Source of the DNA: Bacteroidales bacterium
GTDB taxonomy: Bacteria; Bacteroidota; Bacteroidia; Bacteroidales; UBA7960
Direction of reading: 5' to 3'
Assembly: GCA_007123065.1 (NCBI GenBank)
Contig: SKSI01000072.1
Span: forward strand, 1 to 8,241
Length of the DNA: 8,241 nucleotides
Shown: one piece after another, positions 1-6,709 of the stretch
Position numbering within the stretch: the stretch's first letter is position 1
Layout of the letters: each line of letters opens with the position of its first letter
Program-made: the position numbers and the translations under genes
Notes under the pieces: generated by a model
Seen by the model: only the letters and a program-made list of their open reading frames with translations
What the model was told of the DNA's origin: nothing
The model's database searches: none

Positions 1-135
1 CAAAAAGAGGCTTGCAAAATAACGCTAGGCAATGACAGTGAGTCTATGCGTCAGGTGTATATAGAAGGAATTGTAATAGAAAATGAAAATAATTGTATCC
101 TGTCATTGGTGGATTTGACCAGTTTTAATGCATAA
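1..135 (+). CDS. PAS-domain protein, C-terminal end (5' end outside window)
   Basis: Frame 1 is open from the first base to a TAA at 133-135, giving 44 residues with no start inside the window. The segment around residues 20-40 (VYIEGIVIE, then CILSLVDLT) has the pattern of the last two strands of a PAS sensor domain, where a variable strand is followed by a hydrophobic strand ending in a D-[IL]-T motif. In most PAS proteins this motif leads into another PAS or a histidine kinase. Here the protein stops five residues later, so either PAS is the last domain or the protein has been cut short. A hairpin terminator follows 55 bases downstream, which supports a real gene end. The role would be signal sensing, but ligand and output are not visible. 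The family call rests on a short stretch and is moderate. Confidence 0.5.
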   Translation, partial: QKEACKITLGNDSESMRQVYIEGIVIENENNCILSLVDLTSFNA

Positions 136-149
136 TGCTTGGGATAAAG

Positions 150-176
150 ATCGCTGAGCGATGAACCGCACGCGGT
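150..176. repeat. Two adjacent short inverted repeats
   Basis: ATCGCT-G-AGCGAT (150-162) is followed after two bases by ACCGC-AC-GCGGT (165-176). Each could form a tight stem, though the loops of one and two bases are too small for stable RNA hairpins without opening the inner pairs. They lie between the PAS gene stop and the terminator hairpin. Function unknown; they may be chance or part of a complex 3' end. Confidence 0.3.
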
Positions 177-189
177 AACAAAAGAATAA

Positions 190-224
190 GCCACTTACCG
201 AATGATGGCAAGTGGCCTATTTTT
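190..224 (+). terminator. Rho-independent terminator, probably bidirectional
   Basis: GCCACTTACC (190-199) pairs with GGCAAGTGGC (207-216) as a ten-base stem with one A-C mismatch and a seven-base loop. CTATTTTT follows (217-224) on the plus strand. It ends the PAS-protein transcript. On the minus strand the same hairpin is followed by TTATTCTTTT, so it could also have ended the rhodopsin gene that once converged on it. Confidence 0.7.
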
Positions 225-240
225 GATGCAGATTTCAAGC

Positions 241-420
241 TTATTTCTCTACGTAACCTTCTGCAAGGCTGCGGCTGCGGGCAACTACCGTTAGCAATAC
301 ACCATAAATCACCTTGGATGCAACATCGGCAATGGTGTAGGTTATTTGTCGACCGACGACCCCTGCTTCGTTAAACAATCCACCTTCGGCGCCTATACCT
401 GAACAATCTTTCCAATCCCT
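241..420 (-). pseudogene. Microbial rhodopsin remnant (sodium-pump KR2-like), helix G and C-terminal tail only
   Basis: On the minus strand an open frame of 59 codons runs from 420 to a TAA at 241-243. It has no ATG, and an in-frame stop lies immediately upstream (421-423). The segment GRQITYTIADVASKVIYGVL (about 292-354) closely matches the seventh helix of Bacteroidetes sodium-pumping rhodopsins; from memory, KR2 of Krokinobacter reads RQLVYTIADVSSKVIYGVLL. The lysine of VASK (codon 313-315) is the Schiff-base lysine that holds retinal, and the Asp four residues before it (325-327) is the conserved counter-side residue. The preceding loop (GAEGGLFNEAGV) also aligns with the KR2 F-G loop. 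Similarity stops near base 399, and helices A-F are absent in all frames up to the DUF3078 gene. It cannot make a rhodopsin and reads as a 5'-deleted relic. It sits just before a terminator, where an intact gene would end. Confidence 0.8.
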
Positions 421-440
421 TTACGTTTCGTTTAAGTCAT

Positions 441-448
441 TATTTTTG
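441..448 (+). promoter_or_regulatory. Bacteroidetes-type -7 box for the DUF3078 gene
   Basis: TATTTTTG is an exact match to the Bacteroidetes -7 consensus TAnnTTTG. It lies 33 bases before the ATG at 482, so the leader would be about 25-30 bases. No clear -33 TTG is seen at the usual distance; only TTTA at 420-423 is near. Assigned from position and consensus alone. Confidence 0.5.
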
Positions 449-481
449 CGGTTGCAAATCATGTCTGTTTAAATTTTTGCT

Positions 482-2377
482 ATGCGTTCTGTTTTAATTA
501 TATTGATGTTCAGTTTGGGCTGTATTCAAACATCTGCCCATGCTTCCGGGAATATGGAATTCAATGAAAATGACACGATTCCTGTGAATTCTGAAAGCTT
601 TTCCCCTTCAACAGCATCTGAATATATTGAACATTTATTGCTTCTGGACAGCTTGTGGAGAGAATCCGGAGACACAATGTCTTTGTCCTTATCCAGGCTG
701 CTATACCATTATAGTGAGCCTTTCGATAGCGTTAAAACGCGACTTCTGCAGTTTGATTATGGTTCTTTACGACCTGAGTTGACTGAACTGGTCCGTTATG
801 ATACATTGCCACTGCGGTGGCTTGGCGATCATGTTTTTATTGTGGATACGCTGGCTCTTGAAAAAGATCCCTTCATCACAAAAAAGACCATTGTAACCAA
901 CAGGATTGATACTCTGGATTTATTTGGTCTGGATACCATTCCGGATGTACAGTTGTTTATTGACTCCATCAAGCATGCCCGCGATACCATTATCGAGGTG
1001 TTTATCGACACATTATATCTGGAATCCAGAAATGTAAGGATGTATCAGGTAAATGAACAAGGTATCTGGCCTCCTCTCTTACCTCCGGAATCGCGAAAGG
1101 AGCTTGATTTTCTGCCTGATTCCACACAGATTGTTATCTCTGAAAGGTACTTTGAATATGTGGCAGACGAAAATTCCCCGTTTTTTGTGGTCTCGGGTAC
1201 TATGATGCCTGATTCATTGCAGATGGCTGTGGAAGAGTTGCTGCACTACACCAATATTCGTGACTCTATCCCGCTATATATCAGTGATCCTTTTGGAGAG
1301 CGCAGTGCTTTTTGGCTAACAGACCATCCTGATGATTTCATGCGTTACTGGGTGCGGAATCACGAAAATGATTCAATCACTATTTGGGTTGGTAACCCAT
1401 CCAAACACGAAATACAGCTTTTGCTGGAAGACGATATCCAGGTTGAGCGAATGGGGAAGGTGGCTGCGGATCATATCCCCATCATTAATCTGGAGCCTGA
1501 CAGGACGCTTGCACAATTGCAACCTCTGGAACAGATTCCCGGAACCTGGCGTTATCGTTTGTCGAGTGCTATGAGCATCAACCAGAACTATCTTTCCAAT
1601 TGGGCCAGGGGAGGAGAAAGTTCATTGGCAAGTTTGCTGGACTTGAGAACCAGTGCAGAATACCGTAATGTTGATTCTGAAATCAGTTGGACCAGCAGTG
1701 GCCGTTTCAGATACGGGAATATCATTTCTGAAGAGTTTGGTTTCAGGACCAACAACGATATTCTGGAGCTCAAATCGCAGTTGAATAAAAGTATCAACAA
1801 AAACATCGATTTCAGCTCCGTGTTTTATGGCAAGACACAAATCTCAAAAGGATATGATTATCCAAACGACTCTATCCCTATTTCCCGCTTTCTTAGTCCG
1901 GGAACCTTTACAATCGGAACAGGTATTGAATACGAACCTTTCGCGAACACCAAGTTGAACTTTTCCGCGCTATCATACAGAAATACATTTGTTCTTGATA
2001 CGACACAAATCAACCAGCGGGCGCACGGTATTGAACGTGGTAAGCGAACCAGGCACGAGATGGGAGGCCAGCTGGTGATCAATAACAAGATGAACCTGTT
2101 TGATGATCTCACCATTGAAAACGCCGTGAGGTTGTTTTCAAATTACCTTGATAAGCCGCAAAATATCGATGTTGACTGGGAAATCAATCTGCAGAAACAG
2201 GTAAGCTATTTTTTTACCATAAGTATCAACCTACACATGATCTATGATAAGAATATTCGTTTTCCGGTGCTTGACGGTCAGGGCAATCCTGTAACTTTAC
2301 CTGATGGGAGTCCGAAAGAGGAACCCAGATTGCAGCTGAAGCAATTCCTGGGGGTGACTATGTCACTCAGCATTTGA
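482..2377 (+). CDS. DUF3078 outer-membrane beta-barrel protein with long N-terminal region
   Basis: 631 residues from an ATG placed 33 bases after a good -7 box. The N-terminus is a signal peptide: basic R2, a hydrophobic run 4-15, and a likely signal peptidase I site after AHA (19-21). The Cys at 14 sits in SLGC, a poor lipobox, so an exported soluble start is more likely than a lipoprotein. Residues 30-340 are not recognised and are rich in Asp and Thr (several DTI/DTL motifs). From about residue 356 the DUF3078 region begins, with its hallmark NWARGG at 373-378. Alternating hydrophobic strands then run to the C-terminus, which ends GVTMSLSI as outer-membrane barrels often do. The family is widespread in Bacteroidetes and has no proven function; a barrel in the outer membrane is inferred. 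The last 15 bases overlap the convergent TPR lipoprotein gene. Confidence 0.85.
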   Translation: MRSVLIILMFSLGCIQTSAHASGNMEFNENDTIPVNSESFSPSTASEYIEHLLLLDSLWRESGDTMSLSLSRLLYHYSEPFDSVKTRLLQFDYGSLRPELTELVRYDTLPLRWLGDHVFIVDTLALEKDPFITKKTIVTNRIDTLDLFGLDTIPDVQLFIDSIKHARDTIIEVFIDTLYLESRNVRMYQVNEQGIWPPLLPPESRKELDFLPDSTQIVISERYFEYVADENSPFFVVSGTMMPDSLQMAVEELLHYTNIRDSIPLYISDPFGERSAFWLTDHPDDFMRYWVRNHENDSITIWVGNPSKHEIQLLLEDDIQVERMGKVAADHIPIINLEPDRTLAQLQPLEQIPGTWRYRLSSAMSINQNYLSNWARGGESSLASLLDLRTSAEYRNVDSEISWTSSGRFRYGNIISEEFGFRTNNDILELKSQLNKSINKNIDFSSVFYGKTQISKGYDYPNDSIPISRFLSPGTFTIGTGIEYEPFANTKLNFSALSYRNTFVLDTTQINQRAHGIERGKRTRHEMGGQLVINNKMNLFDDLTIENAVRLFSNYLDKPQNIDVDWEINLQKQVSYFFTISINLHMIYDKNIRFPVLDGQGNPVTLPDGSPKEEPRLQLKQFLGVTMSLSI

Positions 2378-3538
2378 TTCTCCATTTTTTTCAGACGGCC
2401 CGTTAACACTTTCCACCCTTACTGTTATTTCAAGGAGTGCGGATAGATCTCTGATGATGGCAAATGCCTGAGGGTCGTTGCTGTCGAGTTCCAGGGCTTT
2501 GTTAATCCATGCAGTCGCCGACTCCAGAGCAGCTGTAGAACGTTCTCTTTCCTCCTGCATCAGAGTGTTAACGTTAATGGTTCTGATATGCTCTTCTATT
2601 TCCACGCCGATATTATAGTAGCAGGTGGCAATATTGGCATAAATAATGGGCTTTTCCGGCTCCAGCTCCAGAGACTTTTCATAAGCTTCAATGGCTTCCT
2701 TGTAGTTGCCTGTTTTTTGGAGGATCAGTCCCATGGTATAAGGAAACTGAAAACTGAAGGGGTGAGTTGCAGATTTTTTTTCAAGAAGATGAAGGGATTC
2801 ATCCGTTAATCCATGCGCGAATTTTAAATCTACAAGAAGCAGCACGAGGTCTTCATTGTCGTCATATTTGTTAACTCCATTTTCGAGTGCCTTCATGGCC
2901 TCCAAAGTATCACCACGATGCAGGTATTCGTCAGAGAGCAGGTGTGACACATTAGTGCCATACCGGTATTCATCAAGCCGGTACAGATAATGGATCGCTT
3001 TTTCATGCTTACTGCTTCCAATCGCAGCCAATGCCATATTGTACACCAGGTTAGTATCCGTGTCCAGTTTGAGCAGCTCACCTATTCTGATCTGTTCAAC
3101 GATCTCATATGCTTCAAGGGATTCCTCATATTGCCCATTTTTAAACATTTTCAGGCCCATCGACTGGAAGTCGTTTGCCAAAAGCACATATCTGGGAGCC
3201 AACAGATTGCGTATTCTGCTACCTGCATCCAGAGACAGCGCCTTTTCATAGGATTCATACGCCAAAAAGAGCTGGCGTGGTTGCAGTTCATATAAGTTTC
3301 GATTGTTTTTTTCTTTTCCTTCACGATAGGCATTCTGGTAGAGCAAACCCCTGGCATGCCATGTTCGGGGCCACTGAGAAGCCTCTTCGTCTTCAACCAT
3401 CTCTTCAATAAATGATTTGGCCTCCTCGTATTTTTTATCTTCAATAAGGTGAAAGGCTGTGATCAGCCTGCTTCTTTGCAGAGGTATCATAGAAGAACAA
3501 CCTCCCAGGATAATCATTAGAAAAATAAATCGTTTCAT
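2363..3538 (-). CDS. TPR-repeat lipoprotein
   Basis: 391 residues from ATG at 3538. The frame also holds a TTG nine bases upstream, but ATG gives a standard signal (MKRFIFLMIILGGC) with lipobox LGGC and lipidated Cys14, so it is preferred. After the anchor the protein is mostly paired helices. Clear tetratricopeptide units lie near residues 28-58, 85-104, 120-150, 165-195, 198-226, 265-298 (AIEAYEKSLELEP) and 340-361 (ATAWINKALELD). The last 20 residues are polar and probably disordered. TPR arrays bind protein partners, so a scaffold role at the inner face of the outer membrane or in the periplasm is likely; the partner is unknown. The gene is convergent with the DUF3078 gene and overlaps it by 15 bp, leaving no room for a terminator between them. 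A functional link is possible but not shown. No clear -7 box was found upstream. Confidence 0.85.
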   Translation of the reverse strand: MKRFIFLMIILGGCSSMIPLQRSRLITAFHLIEDKKYEEAKSFIEEMVEDEEASQWPRTWHARGLLYQNAYREGKEKNNRNLYELQPRQLFLAYESYEKALSLDAGSRIRNLLAPRYVLLANDFQSMGLKMFKNGQYEESLEAYEIVEQIRIGELLKLDTDTNLVYNMALAAIGSSKHEKAIHYLYRLDEYRYGTNVSHLLSDEYLHRGDTLEAMKALENGVNKYDDNEDLVLLLVDLKFAHGLTDESLHLLEKKSATHPFSFQFPYTMGLILQKTGNYKEAIEAYEKSLELEPEKPIIYANIATCYYNIGVEIEEHIRTINVNTLMQEERERSTAALESATAWINKALELDSNDPQAFAIIRDLSALLEITVRVESVNGPSEKNGESNAE

Positions 3539-3765
3539 AGTACTCAATAACCCTTATTCTTTATGTATTGTTGCCTTTTTATCGTTGCGATGTCATTATA
3601 AGTTGATTTGTTGCCATATCTCAGGAAATCGCGCCTGTTCAGGTGTAAAAAACGTGATCCTTTGTTATAAATTGTACAGAATCATTCCGGAGCAACTGTT
3701 TCCGAAGCCCAAAAACAGAAAACAAACAAGGAACCTGGTATTATGCGAAGTGAATCCGGACTCAT

Positions 3766-4110
3766 TTATGCTCCCATGATAAAGTCTTTGCCTTCCTTAA
3801 ACCCCAGGGCATTGAAATGTGCACGGATGGCCTGGCCAACACCTCTGCGGGCAATAAATGGTGCTTCACAATATTTGAGTCCTGTGTTCAGGGCAAAGGC
3901 AATACCCTGCTCAGGTTCTTCAATCAGTCTTATTCTGTGGTCTTTTTCTGCCCATTTTGTTGCAAGAGCCAAACCTTTGTTGTTGCCATTGTTGCTGATC
4001 AGCAACAATTCCCAATCAGGAAAAGATTGTGCTACAATACTTTCGATTGCTGCTTCAAATTCATTGCCAACAATGTAAAATGGTAGTATGATAGAAATTG
4101 TTTTACTCAA
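3766..4110 (-). CDS. Family 2 glycosyltransferase, internally deleted and probably inactive
   Basis: The start is a TTG at 4108-4110 that shares two bases with the TGA of the DksA-like gene (TTGA), giving 114 residues; no ATG exists nearer than inside that upstream gene. Residues 4-40 (TISIILPFY, then SIVAQSFPDWELLLISNNG) are the nucleotide-sugar-binding start of a GT-A fold, family GT2. Residues 60-88 (IRLIEEPEQGIAFALNTGL, then APFIAR) continue the alignment up to where MDADD should appear. Instead the chain passes to RGVGQAIRAHFNALGFKEGK and ends at 114. Intact members have about 250-350 residues. The last 25 residues resemble a C-terminal tail seen in some Bacteroidetes GT2 proteins, so an in-frame loss of the middle is the simplest reading. 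Without the metal-binding DxD and the acceptor half it should not transfer sugar. Likely the last gene of an nfo-dksA-like-GT2 transcript. Confidence 0.7.
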   Translation of the reverse strand: MSKTISIILPFYIVGNEFEAAIESIVAQSFPDWELLLISNNGNNKGLALATKWAEKDHRIRLIEEPEQGIAFALNTGLKYCEAPFIARRGVGQAIRAHFNALGFKEGKDFIMGA

Positions 4111-4448
4111 AACCCAATATTTTGACAATTGATACACTTGGTGCTTTCCGGCATGGCCATAAGTCTGCCGGCAGGAATCTGGCTGCCGCATCCTGAGCAT
4201 TTGCCGTAGTTGGGTTTGTCCACCAGATCAAGTGCATAGTGCAGTTTGACTTTTTTCTCTTTTGCCTGCCTTAAGGCCATTTCATTGACACTTTTATTGT
4301 TGATGGCATCCATCCGCGAAACCCTGCCAATTGCTACATCAGGAGCAACCGGCTTGGTGAGTTCTTTCAGTTCATGAATCTGTTCTTCAAGCTGCTCTAG
4401 TTTCTTATTGATGCGTCCTTTTATTGCATCTATTTCATCTTTCTGCAT
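4107..4448 (-). CDS. DksA/TraR-family zinc-finger transcriptional regulator
   Basis: 113 residues from ATG at 4448. Residues 1-32 form a charged helix of the coiled-coil type (KKLEQLEEQIHELKEL). Then comes APDVAIGRVSRMDAINNKSV (35-54), a segment typical of this family in Bacteroidetes with acidic residues D37 and D47 near the expected coiled-coil tip. A four-cysteine zinc site follows: C84-SG-C87 and C105-IN-C108, with IPAGRLMAMP between. DksA-like proteins enter the secondary channel of RNA polymerase and tune initiation, often with ppGpp; this role is known for the family and inferred here. It is shorter than E. coli DksA (151 aa), closer to the compact TraR-like members. It lies 42 bases after nfo and its TGA overlaps the TTG start of the glycosyltransferase, so the three are probably cotranscribed. 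Confidence 0.88.
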   Translation of the reverse strand: MQKDEIDAIKGRINKKLEQLEEQIHELKELTKPVAPDVAIGRVSRMDAINNKSVNEMALRQAKEKKVKLHYALDLVDKPNYGKCSGCGSQIPAGRLMAMPESTKCINCQNIGF

Positions 4449-4490
4449 AATGCTTTGTTTTTGATTACAAGAGCCGGTAAATAGTTTCTT

Positions 4491-5333
4491 TTACCTTACA
4501 TGCTTATAAAGAAAAGCAATCTCCTCTTTCCATTTGGTCTCATCCGGTGTTTCAAGAATCATGGGTATATTGTCGAAACGGGGATCATTCATGATTCGGA
4601 TAAATACATCCTGACCAAGGGTTCCATAACCAATAAGATCATGACGGTCTACCCGGGAAGCATGTGCCTTTTTAGAATCGTTTAAATGCATCCCCCTGAG
4701 GTATTTAAAACCGACGATATTGTCAAATTCCTTAAAGACATTCGCAAAGCCTTCTTCCGACCTGATCTCATAACCTGCAGAATAGGCGTGTGCTGTGTCA
4801 ATACACACCCCGATACGGTTTTTGTCCTCAATCAGGTCTATAATGAACCTGATCTGCTCGAAAGTATGGCCCATATTTGTGCCCTGACCGGCTGTGTTTT
4901 CAATGACAGCAGTAACCCCTTTTGTTTTGTCCAATGTTATATTCACGGATTCCGCTATGGTTCGCAGACAACTTTCCTCATTTGTTTTTTTTAGATGACT
5001 TCCGGGATGAAAATTCAACCTGTCAAGTCCGAGCTGCTCACAACGCTGCATCTCATCCAAAAAAGCGGATCTGGACTTTTTCAAAGCTTCCTGCTCCGGA
5101 TGTCCAAGGTTGATGAGATAACTGTCGTGTGGCAATATCTGGAAGGGTTTGTATCCAAATTTTTCGCAGTTTTCCTTGAAGGCCTCAATGTTCTTTTCTT
5201 CAAGAGGTTTTGAAAACCATCGTTTCTGGTTCTTTGTAAATAAGCCAAAAGCCTTTGCTCCAATAAGGTGCGCATTAACCGGTGCATTTTCTACACCTCC
5301 TGAGGCGCTGACGTGTGCTCCAATATATTTCAT
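4491..5333 (-). CDS. nfo: Endonuclease IV (AP endonuclease)
   Basis: 280 residues, close to the 285 of E. coli Nfo, starting at the ATG of MKYIGAHVSASGG, which matches the family N-terminus. The frame stays open upstream to a TTG at 5426, but that extension is low-complexity and lies in the promoter region. The enzyme is a TIM barrel that cuts DNA 5' of abasic sites and removes 3'-blocking groups in base excision repair. All metal ligands of the trinuclear zinc site are present at E. coli numbering: H69, H109, E145, D179, H182, H216, D229, H231 and E261. Family signatures are intact (PHDSYLINLG, ENTAGQG, GVCIDTAHA, KYLRGMHLND, SRVDRH). It is the first gene of a minus-strand cluster with the DksA-like regulator (42-base gap) and the truncated glycosyltransferase. 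It lies 106 bases downstream of the MFS gene. Function assigned with high confidence. Confidence 0.97.
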   Translation of the reverse strand: MKYIGAHVSASGGVENAPVNAHLIGAKAFGLFTKNQKRWFSKPLEEKNIEAFKENCEKFGYKPFQILPHDSYLINLGHPEQEALKKSRSAFLDEMQRCEQLGLDRLNFHPGSHLKKTNEESCLRTIAESVNITLDKTKGVTAVIENTAGQGTNMGHTFEQIRFIIDLIEDKNRIGVCIDTAHAYSAGYEIRSEEGFANVFKEFDNIVGFKYLRGMHLNDSKKAHASRVDRHDLIGYGTLGQDVFIRIMNDPRFDNIPMILETPDETKWKEEIAFLYKHVR

Positions 5334-5336
5334 GGG

Positions 5337-5352
5337 TTTGTTGATTTGTTGA
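5337..5352. repeat. Two tandem copies of TTTGTTGA in the nfo leader
   Basis: An eight-base unit occurs twice directly before the nfo ATG, between start codon and predicted -7 box. It probably just reflects the A/C-rich leader on the coding strand and no function is claimed. Confidence 0.35.
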
Positions 5353-5357
5353 TTCGG

Positions 5358-5365
5358 TAAAGATA
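5358..5365 (-). promoter_or_regulatory. Possible -7 box for nfo (TATCTTTA)
   Basis: TATCTTTA on the minus strand lies 24 bases before the nfo ATG and matches TAnnTTTG at all but the last base. No TTG is seen about 19 bases further upstream. The same octamer precedes the MFS gene and the small membrane protein gene, which raises its credibility. Confidence 0.35.
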
Positions 5366-5439
5366 TAGTTTTTTGGTGGGTTATAGGATTTGGGTATGTC
5401 TTTGGGTTATGTTGTTCCGGCTTCAATCCGCTGCCTGAT

Positions 5440-6660
5440 TCATTTTCTTGTCTTCAATAAAATGAAAAACATATTGATAACGATTACTACCACCACACCG
5501 TAGTGAATCTGATCAAAAGAAAGTCCACGTTCAATGAAAAAGGAGTAAACCAATGGACCAAATGCTGTACTGACAACCATCACAAAAGTAAACAGGCTTC
5601 TTACAGTGCCAAGACTTCGAATACCAAATAATTCCGCATACAATGACGACAGTACCGGGGCATTCATCCCCCCGGTAAATCCGACCAATAACCAATAAGC
5701 AGGTGCAATTACCGGGTGGTTGTCCAGAGAAAGGACAATGATTCCCATAGCAAGAGGAATCAACATAAAGGGAAATATGCGCTGCGCTGAATACCTGTCA
5801 ACCAATGGCCCGGAGATGATCGACATAAAGATGGATGCAGCGGCATAGGCCATAATGCTTCCTGCCATCCATTCATTTGTCCAACCTTTTTCTTCAGCAA
5901 TAAATGTCTGAAAAAAGAACAATGCTGTCTGAAGAAAACCTACAAGAAACACAGTCGGTGCAAGCAGATAAAACCATCTGGTTTTCAACACTTCACTTTG
6001 TTTCCAAAGTTTTAAATCCGTTTTCTTGCTTTCAGCGGCTTTTTCATTAATTGTCGGCTTGCCTTCTTTAATTTTATCACGATCGATCCTGTTTAAGGCA
6101 AAAATGGAGTAGGGGAAAACAATAAGGATAATTACAGAAGCACTTATTGCCAGAGTTTCTCTCCATCCCAAAAGGCCTATACTGCTTGCCACAAGCACGG
6201 GCAGAACAGCCTCTCCCAATGGAAAGCCAAGGGCGGCAATACCCAACGCTTTGCCACGTGCATAGCTGAAATATCTCGCCATGGTGGTTAGAGATGTATG
6301 CATCATCAATCCTTGTCCAAACAGCCGAACCGTGTATAGTCCAACAAACAGGACTGCGATATGCCATGAAAAAACAAGGATCAGACATGCTGATATAAGA
6401 CCGCCCAAGACAAAGAACACGAAACGCTTTAGAGGGATATGGTCAATTTTTCTTCCAACAAAGATGAGTGTGGATGCACTCGATAAGGTTGCAAGTGCAT
6501 ATAAACTGCTGAAGCCGCTGCTGGTCAGTCCGAAAGCAGTCATCAGCTCCGGGATGTAGAGCGATACTACAAACGTTTGCCCGAAGCTGCTGAAAAAAAC
6601 GAGCATCATCCCAAAGGAAAGGATGATTGGATTGGCCTTGAATAATTTTAGATAATTCAA
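5440..6660 (-). CDS. Major facilitator superfamily (MFS) transporter
   Basis: 406 residues with about 12 transmembrane helices in two groups of six. The halves are split by a charged cytoplasmic loop at 191-228. Helix 1 spans about 12-36 with FSSFGQTF, a motif common in this MFS branch. Motif A, between helices 2 and 3, reads GRKIDHIPLKR (69-79), and its copy in the second half is GPLVDRYSAQR (284-294). YARGKALGIAALGFPLGEAV (133-152) matches the helix 4-5 region of the family. The substrate cannot be read from sequence; small organic acids or sugars are only guesses. The start is a TTG at 6660: an in-frame TAA lies 12 bases upstream, and the first ATG (residue 18) would cut into helix 1. The gene stands between the small membrane protein gene and nfo, with its own promoter region carrying a perfect inverted repeat, so regulated expression is likely. 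Confidence 0.9.
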   Translation of the reverse strand: MNYLKLFKANPIILSFGMMLVFFSSFGQTFVVSLYIPELMTAFGLTSSGFSSLYALATLSSASTLIFVGRKIDHIPLKRFVFFVLGGLISACLILVFSWHIAVLFVGLYTVRLFGQGLMMHTSLTTMARYFSYARGKALGIAALGFPLGEAVLPVLVASSIGLLGWRETLAISASVIILIVFPYSIFALNRIDRDKIKEGKPTINEKAAESKKTDLKLWKQSEVLKTRWFYLLAPTVFLVGFLQTALFFFQTFIAEEKGWTNEWMAGSIMAYAAASIFMSIISGPLVDRYSAQRIFPFMLIPLAMGIIVLSLDNHPVIAPAYWLLVGFTGGMNAPVLSSLYAELFGIRSLGTVRSLFTFVMVVSTAFGPLVYSFFIERGLSFDQIHYGVVVVIVINMFFILLKTRK

Positions 6661-6679
6661 AACAACTGCTTATTAATAA

Positions 6680-6709
6680 CTTTTGTATCGTTTGTTAAAG
6701 ATACAAAAG
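6680..6709. promoter_or_regulatory. Perfect 10-10-10 inverted repeat at the MFS promoter, probable operator
   Basis: CTTTTGTATC (6680-6689) and GATACAAAAG (6700-6709) are perfect inverted copies separated by exactly ten bases, so the arm centres are 20 bases apart, about two helical turns. This suits a dimeric DNA-binding protein on one DNA face. The repeat covers the predicted -7 box and ends 19 bases before the MFS start codon. No T-run follows on either strand and the stem is AT-rich, which argues against a terminator. The regulator is not visible in the window. Confidence 0.5.

Noticed and set aside
3539..3547. TTG start nine bases upstream for the TPR lipoprotein
   Set aside because: The ATG at 3538 gives a standard lipoprotein signal, and TTG would add only three residues.
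3539..3765. Gene or relic in the gap between the TPR lipoprotein and glycosyltransferase genes
   Set aside because: Neither strand gave recognisable protein similarity, and no hairpin, tRNA-like or repeat structure or good -7 box was found.
4111..4200. Longer glycosyltransferase frame starting inside the DksA-like gene
   Set aside because: The 30 extra residues are an out-of-frame reading of the zinc-finger region. GT2 similarity begins right after the TTG at 4110.
4476..4495. GGTAAA / TTTACC inverted repeat at the end of nfo as a terminator
   Set aside because: The stem is six base pairs and AT-rich with no T-run after it on the minus strand, and the DksA-like gene follows within 42 bases.
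4491..5333. Possible recent transfer of nfo from Gammaproteobacteria because of its close match to E. coli Nfo
   Set aside because: Bacteroidetes endonuclease IV proteins are commonly this similar to the E. coli type, and base composition does not stand out from neighbours.
5334..5426. Upstream extension of the nfo frame by 31 codons to a TTG
   Set aside because: The family start MKYIGAHVSA is at 5333. The extension is P/N/Q-rich low-complexity sequence and contains the likely promoter.
6077..6388. Open frame of 103 codons in another frame of the MFS gene
   Set aside because: It lies wholly inside the MFS gene, shows no domain pattern, and is rich in Cys and Trp as shadow frames are.
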